Assembly: GCA_025358075.1 (NCBI GenBank)
Contig: JANYKU010000026.1
Span: 1-33,691 of the forward strand
Direction: 5' to 3'
Source: Ilumatobacteraceae bacterium
GTDB lineage: Bacteria > Actinomycetota > Acidimicrobiia > Acidimicrobiales > Ilumatobacteraceae
Length of the DNA stretch: 33,691 bases
In this document: positions 1 through 6,948 of the stretch, piece by piece
Position numbering within the stretch: the first letter of the stretch is position 1
How the letters are laid out: each line of letters begins with the position of its first letter
Made by a program: the position numbers and the translations under genes
Notes under the pieces: generated by a model
Database searches by the model: none
What the model was told of the DNA's origin: nothing
The model's input: the letters and a program-made list of their open reading frames with translations, nothing else

Positions 1-131
1 TCACGGCGGCCCCAACGGTGGCGATCAGTGCAAGTCTCCCGGCGCTGCCGGGCCAGACCATCTGGATCAGGGTGCAACAAGACGGAGTGACCTGGAGCAC
101 GCCGGCGAGCATTGTGGTGCCAGTTCCCTGA
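1..131 (+). CDS. C-terminal end of an unidentified protein (partial)
   Basis: An open frame enters from the left edge and ends at the TGA at 129-131. The visible 42 residues are Thr/Ala/Val-rich with a beta-strand pattern (for example PGQTIWIRVQQDG and VTWSTPASIVVPVP), which resembles the last strands of a fibronectin type III-like or other surface beta-sandwich domain. The stop overlaps the next start as TGATG, so the two genes are probably translationally coupled. The start and the bulk of the protein lie outside the window, so no function can be assigned. Confidence 0.6.
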   Translation, partial: TAAPTVAISASLPALPGQTIWIRVQQDGVTWSTPASIVVPVP

Positions 132-676
132 TGCAGAGTTATAGCGTTGAGCGCATGGACGAAGTCGTGCTCGAACCGAAGGCAGGGCCGCCTCGTGCGG
201 CCCAGCCTTTTGTTCGGGCCGCGATTGCGGTCGTGGCCCTCATAATCATCTTCTTCGCAGTGCTGGTGATCCGCGGCTGGCGCCCAACGTCCACTTCCAC
301 AACGACGAAACCGGCTGCGGCGGCGACCGCAACACAAGTGCCCACGAGCGCCGCAATCGAGTCGAAGTATGGCATCCGATTCACCTTGGTCGCGGTGACT
401 GCCGGTGGTGGAATGATCCAGGTCCGGTATCAAGTGATCGACAGCGCCAAGACAGAGGCGATCCACGGCACCGAGCTTGCTCCGTACGTCGTCGACAGCC
501 ACGGCGCGAAGTACGCCGACCCCGGAATGGTTGGCCACAGCCACGTCGGCAAGACCATGGCTTCGGGCGCCACCGACTACATCCTTCTCGCAAATGCGCA
601 GGGCGGGGTGAAGGCGGGTTCGTTCGTGACCATCAAAGTCGGCGACCTCGAACTGCGCAACGTGCCGGTGGTGTGA
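131..676 (+). CDS. Single-pass membrane protein of unknown function
   Basis: 181 residues. A short acidic N-terminus is followed by one strong hydrophobic segment (about residues 28-48), a Thr/Ala/Pro-rich linker (about 50-75) and a C-terminal domain of roughly 105 residues with alternating strands (KYGIRFTLVAVTAGGGMIQV and later). With no N-terminal signal cleavage pattern it most likely sits as N-in, C-out, with the globular domain outside the cell. The ATG at 131 overlaps the stop of the preceding gene (TGATG), which fixes the start and suggests one operon with it. I do not recognise the family. The extracytoplasmic domain could be a partner of the truncated upstream protein, but that is only inferred from the coupling. 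Confidence 0.7.
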   Translation: MQSYSVERMDEVVLEPKAGPPRAAQPFVRAAIAVVALIIIFFAVLVIRGWRPTSTSTTTKPAAAATATQVPTSAAIESKYGIRFTLVAVTAGGGMIQVRYQVIDSAKTEAIHGTELAPYVVDSHGAKYADPGMVGHSHVGKTMASGATDYILLANAQGGVKAGSFVTIKVGDLELRNVPVV

Positions 677-726
677 TCACCTCGATCGCGTGCGCACGAA
701 TCCAGCTCTGACAGCACGACGCCTTA

Positions 727-732
727 TATCCT
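727..732 (+). promoter_or_regulatory. -10 element TATCCT for a leaderless lipoprotein gene
   Basis: TATCCT fits the actinobacterial TAnnnT -10 pattern and ends 6 nt before the ATG at 739, the position expected if transcription starts on the start codon. No Shine-Dalgarno sequence is visible upstream of this ATG. Confidence 0.45.
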
Positions 733-738
733 GCTGCC

Positions 739-1212
739 ATGCTTCGTCGAATCGCCCTTGTTGCCGTTGCCCTGACGCTCGCCGCGTGCAGCACCTCCAC
801 CACGAAGTGCAAAGCGGGGATCACGTTCTACGTCGCCGAGGTTGCCGGCGCGCTGAGCCGGGGCGGCAGCGAGCCCCTGACCATCTGTCTCGACGGCAGC
901 TGCCAAAACGTCACCATCACTCGCGAGCATGTGGGCAGCTCGATCTTCCTGCCGTTCAAAGGAGTCGGCAACAACGTCGATCACGACCTCACCGTCACGG
1001 GTGTCGGAGCCTTCAAAGGCGAGTACAAGGGCAAGCTGGCCAGCTACCTCCAAGATCCCGGCGGTGGCTCCGCGACCTGCGCGCTGGCGACCGTGAAGAT
1101 CGGCGCCAATGGCGCCCTCACGCCGGCCATCCCAGCGCCGCAAAATACGACCACGACTGTCGGCGTGGCGGTGCCAACGACCGCCGTAGCCACGACGACA
1201 ACGGGTGGCTGA
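739..1212 (+). CDS. Small lipoprotein of unknown function
   Basis: 157 residues. The N-terminus has two arginines, a hydrophobic stretch and a lipobox LAAC ending at Cys17, a signal peptidase II site, so the mature protein should be a lipid-anchored extracellular protein. The body (about 25-130) holds several further cysteines, including Cys24 and the SCQN motif, that could form disulfides. The C-terminus is a Thr/Val-rich low-complexity tail. There is no family I recognise. It has its own putative leaderless promoter (727-732) and stands in the same direction as the copper protein gene downstream, with 66 bp between them. A role in the envelope is implied by the lipobox; anything more would be a guess. 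Confidence 0.75.
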   Translation: MLRRIALVAVALTLAACSTSTTKCKAGITFYVAEVAGALSRGGSEPLTICLDGSCQNVTITREHVGSSIFLPFKGVGNNVDHDLTVTGVGAFKGEYKGKLASYLQDPGGGSATCALATVKIGANGALTPAIPAPQNTTTTVGVAVPTTAVATTTTGG

Positions 1213-1253
1213 CCCGTCCGAAGATAAGGTTCGTGTGTCTGCGCGACAGGGGT

Positions 1254-1259
1254 TAGCGT
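1254..1259 (+). promoter_or_regulatory. -10 element TAGCGT before the leader ORF of the CopC-CopD gene
   Basis: TAGCGT fits TAnnnT and ends 8 nt before a GTG at 1268 that opens a four-codon ORF. The main gene starts at 1279 and lacks a Shine-Dalgarno sequence, so transcription beginning at or next to 1268 with translation passing from leader to main ORF is the simplest reading. Confidence 0.4.
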
Positions 1260-1267
1260 CGAGTTTC

Positions 1268-1282
1268 GTGAGCCCCGAATGA
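1268..1282 (+). CDS. Four-codon leader ORF overlapping the CopC-CopD start
   Basis: GTG AGC CCC GAA TGA (M-S-P-E). The stop codon overlaps the ATG of the downstream gene as ATGA (1279-1282). Its start lies 8 nt after TAGCGT. This is the same layout as the phoH leader at 14103-14166. The reading is inferred; the sequence shows only the overlap and the spacing. Confidence 0.35.
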   Translation: MSPE

Positions 1283-3018
1283 GACGGTGGAGCGGGATCG
1301 GGATCTGCGCACTGGCGGTGTTCGTCGTGCTACCCGCAACGCGTGTCGCTGCGCATGCCACGTTCATCACTTCCAATCCTGTCGATGGATCGGTGCTCGC
1401 CGGTTCGCCCACGGTGGCGGAGATGCGGTTCACCGAAGCGGTCTTGCTGAGTGCCAGCCGCGTGCAGTTGCTGCACCTAGGAACTGAAGTCGAAGAAGAC
1501 CTCAAGCTGAGCACTGCTCACGGCGGCACCACGCTGCTCGCCGAGATGCCCAAGTTGCAACGCGGCGCCTACATCCTGCGCTTCGTGGTCGTGGATCCGG
1601 CAGATCTGCACAAGACGGTCGGGTCGATCTCGTTCGGCATCGGTGTCGCCGCACCGCCGTCGGAATCGGGTCAGCAGGTCGACAGCTCGTGGCTGTCGAT
1701 CGTCCTGCGTGCCATCACCGATGGTGCACTGCTGCTCGCCGTTGGCGCTGTCGTCGTTGCGGTGCTCCTCGTGCGCAACGGCCGTCGCGATCTCGATCAG
1801 GTCACCCGGCTGGCAATTCTCAGCGGTGCCGTTGTGGCGATCGGTTGGTTGGGCCTACTCGTCGCCGACGCGGCCACCGTCGGATTCGGCAACGTGCGAT
1901 GGACGAGCCTGTTGCTCAACAGTGATCCCGGACGCCGCGCCCTCGTCGGGGTGCAGCTCGCGCTCGGGTTGTGGTGGACCGTTCGCCTCTTGCGCCGCGG
2001 CGGCAACCATGCTGCCCAGTGGTTCGTCGTGCGCATCCTCGCAGTCATCGGCGCCGGGTTCGTGATCGCCGATGCGTATGGAGGGCACGCCGGGATCGGG
2101 GGCTCCTTCCTGGTCGGCGTGCTCCTACGCGTCGTGCACGTTGCCTCGTTGTGTGTGTGGATCGGCGCGGTCGCGGCGATGTGGATGCTCACCCGACGAG
2201 ATCACCACCTGCGTGCCTTGTGGCCGTCGATCAGTTCGCTGGCCGCGATCGGGCTGGCTGTCACAGGTGCCAGTGGACTGTTGTTGAGTGGGCGTGTTGC
2301 CGTCACCGTCACTGCCCTCCTCGGCACGACCTACGGTCAGCGCATCGTGATCAAGGCCGGTCTCCTCGTGGTGTTGGCCGTCCTCGGGACGCTGGCCACG
2401 CGCCGGATCCGCCAGGGCAACGAGCCGCGTCGATTGCCGTTGGAGCTCGCTGTGGCAGGCATTGCCGTGGTGATCGCGTCGTTGCTGGCCAGTTCGGCGC
2501 CGGCGCGCGGCGAGCAGTTTCTTCCACCCCCCGACGAGCAGCCGCAGGTCGTTACGAGCGATCTGCTCGACTTGACGGTGAGTGCCTCGATCGAGCCGGC
2601 GCGGCCTGGCCCCAACCTGGTGCAGGTCCGCGTGCTCGACACTCGTCGCCCGTCGCCCGGCCCGGTGCAAAATGTGACGCTCCGCATCACCGGGGGAGAC
2701 GGCTCGGTCATCGCCCAGCGCCAGGGTGTCCCGGCGAGCGGCGTGATCGAATGGACCGACATCGCCGTTCCCAATCCCGGTACCTACCGCATCGAGGTCG
2801 ACGTCGATCGGCCTGCGGTACCGGTCGCGCCGTTCGTAGCGTCGTGGTCCGTCGATCCGGCCCCCGTGCCGCGCGTCGACCGGGTGTTGTCGACGCGATC
2901 GTGGGCCCCGCTGGCTGCCGTCTTCGCTGCCGGATGGGTCCTCCTCGTTGCCGCGGGTTGGTGGGGGAGCCGCAGGCTGTTCACGTCGAGCCACCACGAA
3001 ACCAGCCCGGTGCACTGA
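1279..3018 (+). CDS. CopC-CopD fusion copper-handling membrane protein
   Basis: 579 residues. A signal peptide (1-25, cleaved after VAA) exposes His26, the usual N-terminal copper ligand of CopC. The CopC domain runs to about residue 125, with Asp109 and His111 (DLH) in the place of the second CopC ligand pair. A multi-pass CopD domain (about 140-410) follows, then an extracytoplasmic Ig-like or YtkA/FixH-like domain (about 420-525) and a last membrane segment (about 538-558). CopC binds Cu(II) outside the membrane and CopD is thought to move copper inward. Fusion of the two is common in actinobacteria. The ATG is chosen because the signal peptide starts there and a leader ORF stop overlaps it. 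No other copper gene is adjacent. The choice between copper uptake and resistance cannot be made from sequence. Confidence 0.85.
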   Translation: MRRWSGIGICALAVFVVLPATRVAAHATFITSNPVDGSVLAGSPTVAEMRFTEAVLLSASRVQLLHLGTEVEEDLKLSTAHGGTTLLAEMPKLQRGAYILRFVVVDPADLHKTVGSISFGIGVAAPPSESGQQVDSSWLSIVLRAITDGALLLAVGAVVVAVLLVRNGRRDLDQVTRLAILSGAVVAIGWLGLLVADAATVGFGNVRWTSLLLNSDPGRRALVGVQLALGLWWTVRLLRRGGNHAAQWFVVRILAVIGAGFVIADAYGGHAGIGGSFLVGVLLRVVHVASLCVWIGAVAAMWMLTRRDHHLRALWPSISSLAAIGLAVTGASGLLLSGRVAVTVTALLGTTYGQRIVIKAGLLVVLAVLGTLATRRIRQGNEPRRLPLELAVAGIAVVIASLLASSAPARGEQFLPPPDEQPQVVTSDLLDLTVSASIEPARPGPNLVQVRVLDTRRPSPGPVQNVTLRITGGDGSVIAQRQGVPASGVIEWTDIAVPNPGTYRIEVDVDRPAVPVAPFVASWSVDPAPVPRVDRVLSTRSWAPLAAVFAAGWVLLVAAGWWGSRRLFTSSHHETSPVH

Positions 3019-3391
3019 CGGTAGGTCGTTCGGCCCAATTGAGTGCCATTGGCTTTTCAATTCCAAGGCCCCATGGCACCATTCCCCTGTCGAGGAATTG
3101 GGCTTAAGCCCGGATCCTCACGGTATGCACATATGTAAGTGGACGGTTCACAACTGTCGGCGGACTGCTGATCACTTGTGAGTGTCGGACGAGCAGATTG
3201 GGTCGTAGCGGGCCTGCTCGTTGGCGGCGACACACACTGGCTCGGCGGGACGGACGCCACAGTTTGAAAATCGAACGACGGGGTTAGCCGAGGGACGGTC
3301 TGCTAACCCCGTCGATCGCGCCTGGCGTTACGTCACGCACCCGGTATCGTGAGCGGTCTTGTCTGGGTCGCGGCGCACGTGACCCTGGCAC
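3019..3391 (+). other. Structured 373-bp intergenic region with no credible gene
   Basis: No convincing ORF is present. Three separate inverted-repeat structures are visible. First, GCCCAATT (3033-3040) can pair with AATTGGGC (3096-3103), enclosing GTGCCAT (3042-3048) against ATGGCAC (3073-3079). Second, GTGTCG (3182-3187) pairs with CGACAC (3228-3233), enclosing ACGAGCAG (3189-3196) against CTGCTCGT (3214-3221). Third, a 13-bp perfect repeat spans 3276-3314. There is also the palindrome GGGCTTAAGCCC at 3100-3111. The stretch may contain the copC-copD terminator, a small RNA or both. Confidence 0.5.
3276..3314. repeat. 13-bp perfect inverted repeat upstream of tRNA-Cys
   Basis: CGACGGGGTTAGC at 3276-3288 is the exact reverse complement of GCTAACCCCGTCG at 3302-3314, with a 13-nt loop. 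There is no T-tract after it on the plus strand, so it is not a classical terminator. It lies 77 bp before the tRNA and could be a terminator, an RNA processing structure or an operator. Confidence 0.7.
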
Positions 3392-3463
3392 GGCGACGTG
3401 GTCGAGTGGTTCAGGCAAGGGCCTGCAAAGCCCTGTACATGGGTTCGATTCCCATCGTCGCCT
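3392..3463 (+). tRNA. tRNA-Cys (anticodon GCA)
   Basis: A full cloverleaf can be drawn. The acceptor strands are GGCGACG (3392-3398) and CGTCGCC (3456-3462), with discriminator T at 3463. The D-stem is short. The anticodon stem AGGGC/GCCCT carries loop CTGCAAA, which places GCA as the anticodon. The T-stem ATGGG/CCCAT carries loop TTCGATT. Discriminator U73 is typical of cysteine tRNAs. No CCA is encoded. The transcript would read through a hairpin repeat 23 nt downstream (3486-3530), which could end it. Confidence 0.93.
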
Positions 3464-3485
3464 CTCAACCTGCAGCTCCCAATCC

Positions 3486-3530
3486 TGTGGAGTGTTTTGT
3501 GCCTACCTGGGCACCCCCAAACACTCCACA
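3486..3530. repeat. Dispersed hairpin repeat, copy 1
   Basis: TGTGGAGTGTTT (3486-3497) is the exact reverse complement of AAACACTCCACA (3519-3530). The loop holds a nested stem, GTGCC (3499-3503) against GGCAC (3510-3514). Two related copies lie at 21149-21196 and 21204-21248. The loop core CTACCTGGG here is the reverse complement of the CCCAGGTAG core in copy 2, so this copy is inverted relative to copy 2. It follows tRNA-Cys and may act as its terminator. Confidence 0.75.
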
Positions 3531-3566
3531 TGGACAGCGTTCGTTCGAGGGGTGATTCAGCTCTGG

Positions 3567-3572
3567 TACCGT
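3567..3572 (+). promoter_or_regulatory. -10 element TACCGT for the secreted-protein pair
   Basis: TACCGT fits TAnnnT, with a weak TTCGAG at the -35 distance. Transcription would begin near 3580 and give an untranslated leader of up to about 110 nt before the GTG at 3690, or about 45 nt before the alternative ATG at 3626. Confidence 0.35.
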
Positions 3573-3689
3573 TGCTGAGGCGCCGGAACGAGATGCGCAA
3601 AGTCTCTGGTATCGGAGTGCGGATCATGTCTCGAACACCACACACCTCACCGATGCGCAGGCAGCGCGAGAAATCGCATCGACACCCCG

Positions 3690-4619
3690 GTGCGCTGGCC
3701 GATTGTTCTTGTTGCGCTCCTTCTCGAACTCGTTGTCGGCGTATCGACCCAGGAATCCGCTGCACATGCGGCTCCGGACGGCGAGACGTACAAGTTCTCC
3801 ATCGCCGCGGTTGACGGACCCCGAAGCACGCTCTGTCTGGGCGAGACCGTTCGCTACACGGTGAAGGTTCTTGGCTCGCCGACCATCGGGGCGTCACCGG
3901 TGATCGAGGTGCCGGGTGTCAAGGTCGAGGCGTCGGTGGCCGGCGTCGGTGCCTTCGTCGGTTCCAAGGGATCCGGAGTCAACGGTGCCGAAACTGGATT
4001 CGATATCGATGATCCGATCGGTATTCAATTCAGCTTCAAGGCCGGCCAGAAGCCCGGCACGACGAGACTGATCTTCGCGGCTCCCGTGAAAGGCGACAGC
4101 ATCGACAACGGGCAGCTGTCGTTGAGCCTTCCGGTGCGGGTGATCGCGTGCCGATTCTATGTAGGGGGTTACACGAGCTTTGGGCCCAACGCCCTCGACA
4201 ATCCATCGATCCCGTACCCACCCATCATTGCGAAATTGGAGCCAACACTGCTCACAGCAGATGTCAACGGACATTTCACAGCGTCGGCCACGATGGATTG
4301 GATTGGATCAACGCTCGCGGGCGGCGGCGTCTCGGTGACGGAAAAGTTCGGCGCGGGTTCTCGCGTCGACATCAGCGGTGAAATGTCGGACGATGGAAAG
4401 CTCTCGTTGAACTTCGTCTACCAAATCGAGATGAGCAGCGTCGTCGAGTCGGTCGGTGGGGTGACGCAAGCCGGATCCGGAGGACCGTATCTACTTGACC
4501 CGCTCCAGGTCACGGTCAACACTCAGGGCAGCGGCGGGGTCATCAGGAAGCCGCAGGGCTCCGGTCGACCTGACTTTCTTGGCAAAGCCGTGATCGTCGT
4601 CATCCCCGAGAAGGAATAG
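3690..4619 (+). CDS. Secreted protein of unknown function
   Basis: 309 residues from the GTG at 3690. A hydrophobic segment (about 4-18) and a cleavage site near residues 23-28 (SAAHA before APDG) form a Sec signal peptide. The mature part is Gly/Ser/Val-rich and predicted mostly beta, with two cysteines (CLGE and ACRF). Its layout suggests two domains, about 30-155 and 160-309. No family is recognised. The chosen GTG has no Shine-Dalgarno sequence. An upstream ATG at 3626 does have one (GGAG, 3614-3617) but is in another frame. Removing one C from the CCCC run at 3685-3688 would fuse it to this protein and give the signal peptide a normal basic N-region, so a small frameshift is possible. 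The downstream lipoprotein gene starts 3 nt after the stop, so the two are an operon. Confidence 0.7.
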   Translation: MRWPIVLVALLLELVVGVSTQESAAHAAPDGETYKFSIAAVDGPRSTLCLGETVRYTVKVLGSPTIGASPVIEVPGVKVEASVAGVGAFVGSKGSGVNGAETGFDIDDPIGIQFSFKAGQKPGTTRLIFAAPVKGDSIDNGQLSLSLPVRVIACRFYVGGYTSFGPNALDNPSIPYPPIIAKLEPTLLTADVNGHFTASATMDWIGSTLAGGGVSVTEKFGAGSRVDISGEMSDDGKLSLNFVYQIEMSSVVESVGGVTQAGSGGPYLLDPLQVTVNTQGSGGVIRKPQGSGRPDFLGKAVIVVIPEKE

Positions 4620-4622
4620 GGC

Positions 4623-5744
4623 ATGCGCAACTCGTCTCGCCGGCGGTGGGTGATGCGTTCCCTTCTGGTTCTCCCATTGTCTGTCTCGTTCGCGTGCAGT
4701 TCATCGCCATCGAGTAGTCCCGCTTCGTCGACTCTCCAGTCGGAGGTCCCGGCGACGTCCGCACCCTCGTCGGAGGTGCCCGTCGCCACGACGGCTCCAT
4801 CGACGGTGCTTGCCTCGACGACACCAGGCTCTGATCCGCAGACGTTCGACGCAAAGGTGGTCTTCGGCTCGGGGGCGTTCATCATGCAGACAACCGACGC
4901 GGGCCTCGCCGGTCTCCCGAGCTACACGGCCACACTGACGCTCGCGTTTGACGGCACCCGTGCTGGTCAGCCCAGCACCTGGTCGAAGACCTACGTCATG
5001 CTCGACATGACGACGCCGGCCGCACGCCAGTTGACCATCCAGAAGTCCGGTGATGTTGCCGACCCGGCCCAAGTTTTCATGGCGGAACTGAACGGCGCCG
5101 CCTACGAAAAGAACGCGCAGGATGCATGCACTGCTGGTGTCATCCCAACCGACCAAACACTCGCTCAACGATTCGAACCTGCTGGACTCCTCGGCGGCGT
5201 CGTGGGAGCAGACGCGGCAGGCAGTGAGGCGATCAACGGCGCTCCGGCCGATCACTACACCTTCGATGAACACGCACTCGGCCAGGCCGGTCTGGCCACA
5301 TCGACAGGCGAGATGTGGGTGGCCTCGGACGGTGGGTACATCCTCAAGTATCTGCTCACGACGAAGGGCAATGCGGACTACTTCGGCGAGGGCGTCGAGG
5401 GCACGCTCCATTGGGACTACGAGCTCACCGGCGTTGGCCAGCCGGTCACGATCACGCTCCCCGACGACTGCCCGGCCGGGATCTTGAACGTGCCAGAGCT
5501 GTCGGATGCCTCGAATGTGACGAACCTGCCGGGCGTCCTGACGTTCGACACGGCCACAAGTCTGGCCGATATCGCCGCGTTCTATCAGGCGCAGATCCCG
5601 ACCCTCGGTTGGGCGCCGGGGAACGATCCCACGTTGACCGACACATCGATGATCGAGGACTTCACCCAGGGGACTGTCACGTTGACGGTGTCTGCCACGA
5701 CGAACAATGGGGTGACAACTGTCCAGATCGCAGTAACGACCTAG
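4623..5744 (+). CDS. Lipoprotein, possibly with an LppX/LprG-like fold
   Basis: 373 residues. A basic start (RNSSRRR) and hydrophobic stretch lead to a lipobox ending at Cys25 (SFAC), followed by a long Ser/Thr/Pro linker (about 26-75). The body has the pattern of mycobacterial-type lipoproteins that hold lipids: paired strands around TLTLAFDG, a segment ending in NGAPADHYTF (about 205), a tryptophan strand (GEMWVASDGGYILKY) and a last domain around 300-373. That resemblance is by eye and weak. AAGGA lies just upstream of the ATG, and the gene is 3 nt after the secreted-protein gene, so both products probably work together outside the membrane. The convergent monooxygenase gene ends 6 bp away. 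Confidence 0.7.
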   Translation: MRNSSRRRWVMRSLLVLPLSVSFACSSSPSSSPASSTLQSEVPATSAPSSEVPVATTAPSTVLASTTPGSDPQTFDAKVVFGSGAFIMQTTDAGLAGLPSYTATLTLAFDGTRAGQPSTWSKTYVMLDMTTPAARQLTIQKSGDVADPAQVFMAELNGAAYEKNAQDACTAGVIPTDQTLAQRFEPAGLLGGVVGADAAGSEAINGAPADHYTFDEHALGQAGLATSTGEMWVASDGGYILKYLLTTKGNADYFGEGVEGTLHWDYELTGVGQPVTITLPDDCPAGILNVPELSDASNVTNLPGVLTFDTATSLADIAAFYQAQIPTLGWAPGNDPTLTDTSMIEDFTQGTVTLTVSATTNNGVTTVQIAVTT

Positions 5745-5750
5745 CGACCG

Positions 5751-6917
5751 TCAGCCGGCGGCGACCTCTGCTTGGTGCTTGGCGACCATTTCCTCGACGG
5801 CTTTCATGTTGCGATCGGCGAGCTCCGGGCGCGACTCGATGGCTCGAGCCTTGGCGTTGAGCGTGCTCCACGCCTGACCCTGGAACTCGGGCATCACTCG
5901 CTGGGCGATGAGCTCGTAGCTGCGATGTGTCGTCTCCGGATTTGCCCACTCGTGAGCCAGTTGCATGTAGCAGCCGAACCCGCCCGACTGCTTGGTCAAC
6001 CGGTCGATCTGCTCGCACGCCATGTCGGCAGTGCCGATCGAACCGAGTCCACTCTCGTTGACGAAATCGATCATCTCCTTGACGTTGCCACCCGCCACGG
6101 CCATCTGCGGGAACGCGGCGACCTTCTGGAAGTAGTTGAACCACTGGGCGATGCCGAACTCGACGTTCTTGTACGCCTGTTCTTTGGTCTCGGCGATGTG
6201 CATCATGCCGACGAGCCGCCACTGGTTGCGATCGGCGACGGTGCCGAACTTGGCGGCGCGTTCCTCCATCACATCCCAATGCAGTCCGAGCAGATCGAAG
6301 CCCTCGGATTGCGTTGCCCCGATCGACAGCAAGCCGATGCCATGTTTGCCGGCGAGACGAGGACCCGACGGCGAGGCGACCGCCGGCACGGCGACATCGA
6401 ACAGCGGATTCGAGTATGGGCGCAGGTGCAGACGGGCATCGACGAGGTTCCACGTCTTGGTCTGGCTGTTGACCGGCTCGTCGCTGCTGAGCAGCCTCAT
6501 GATCACGTCGAGCCCTTCCTCCAACAGCGGACGCGTCTCAGTGGGATCGAGGCCGAGCATGATCGCATCGGTCGGCAGTGAACCTGGCCCGAGACCGAGC
6601 ATGAACCGCCCACGGGTGAGGTGATCGAGCAGCACGGCTCGCTCGGCGACCATGTATGGATTGTGGTAGGCGACGCTGGTGACTCCGGTGCCCAGCTTGA
6701 TGCGCCGGGTGCGCTCTGCGGCTGTGGCGATGAAGATCTCGGGACAGGCGATGATCTCGCTGCCCGCGGAGTGGTGTTCGCCGATCCAGGCCTCGTCATA
6801 TCCGAGCTTGTCGAGGTGGACGATCAGTTCCAGATCGCGCTCCAACGCCAACGTCGGGTTCTCGCCCGCCGGGTGGAATGGTGCCATGAAGATTCCGAAA
6901 CGAAGACGATCCGACAT
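5751..6917 (-). CDS. LLM-class flavin-dependent monooxygenase
   Basis: 388 residues, the normal size for the luciferase-like family. These enzymes use reduced FMN or F420 in a TIM-barrel fold to oxidise or reduce small substrates. Family marks include the N-terminal strand RLRFGIFMAPFHP, LGYDEAWIGEHHSAG (about 40-55), RIKLGTGVTSVAYHNPYMVAE (about 72-92) and RGRFMLGLGPGSLPTDA (about 102-118). The ATG at 6917 is preferred over more upstream codons because AAGGAG lies 5 nt before it and the family N-terminus begins there. The gene starts 31 bp after the end of the EF-G-like gene on the same strand, so it is probably transcribed with it. Substrate and cofactor choice (FMN or F420) cannot be read from sequence. 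Confidence 0.88.
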   Translation of the reverse strand: MSDRLRFGIFMAPFHPAGENPTLALERDLELIVHLDKLGYDEAWIGEHHSAGSEIIACPEIFIATAAERTRRIKLGTGVTSVAYHNPYMVAERAVLLDHLTRGRFMLGLGPGSLPTDAIMLGLDPTETRPLLEEGLDVIMRLLSSDEPVNSQTKTWNLVDARLHLRPYSNPLFDVAVPAVASPSGPRLAGKHGIGLLSIGATQSEGFDLLGLHWDVMEERAAKFGTVADRNQWRLVGMMHIAETKEQAYKNVEFGIAQWFNYFQKVAAFPQMAVAGGNVKEMIDFVNESGLGSIGTADMACEQIDRLTKQSGGFGCYMQLAHEWANPETTHRSYELIAQRVMPEFQGQAWSTLNAKARAIESRPELADRNMKAVEEMVAKHQAEVAAG

Positions 6918-6948
6918 GAGTGCTCCTTGAGTTGACGATTGGGGGGGA

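Noticed and set aside
690..1256. 188-codon ORF overlapping the small lipoprotein gene
   Set aside because: It is rich in Arg, His, Ser and Cys with no domain, the typical look of an out-of-frame reading. The overlapping ORF has a lipobox.
3398..3814. ORF starting inside tRNA-Cys and overlapping the secreted-protein gene
   Set aside because: Its first part is the tRNA and the hairpin repeat, and its last part lies over the signal peptide and mature region in another frame. Only the stretch from 3626 to about 3688 may matter, as noted for the frameshift.
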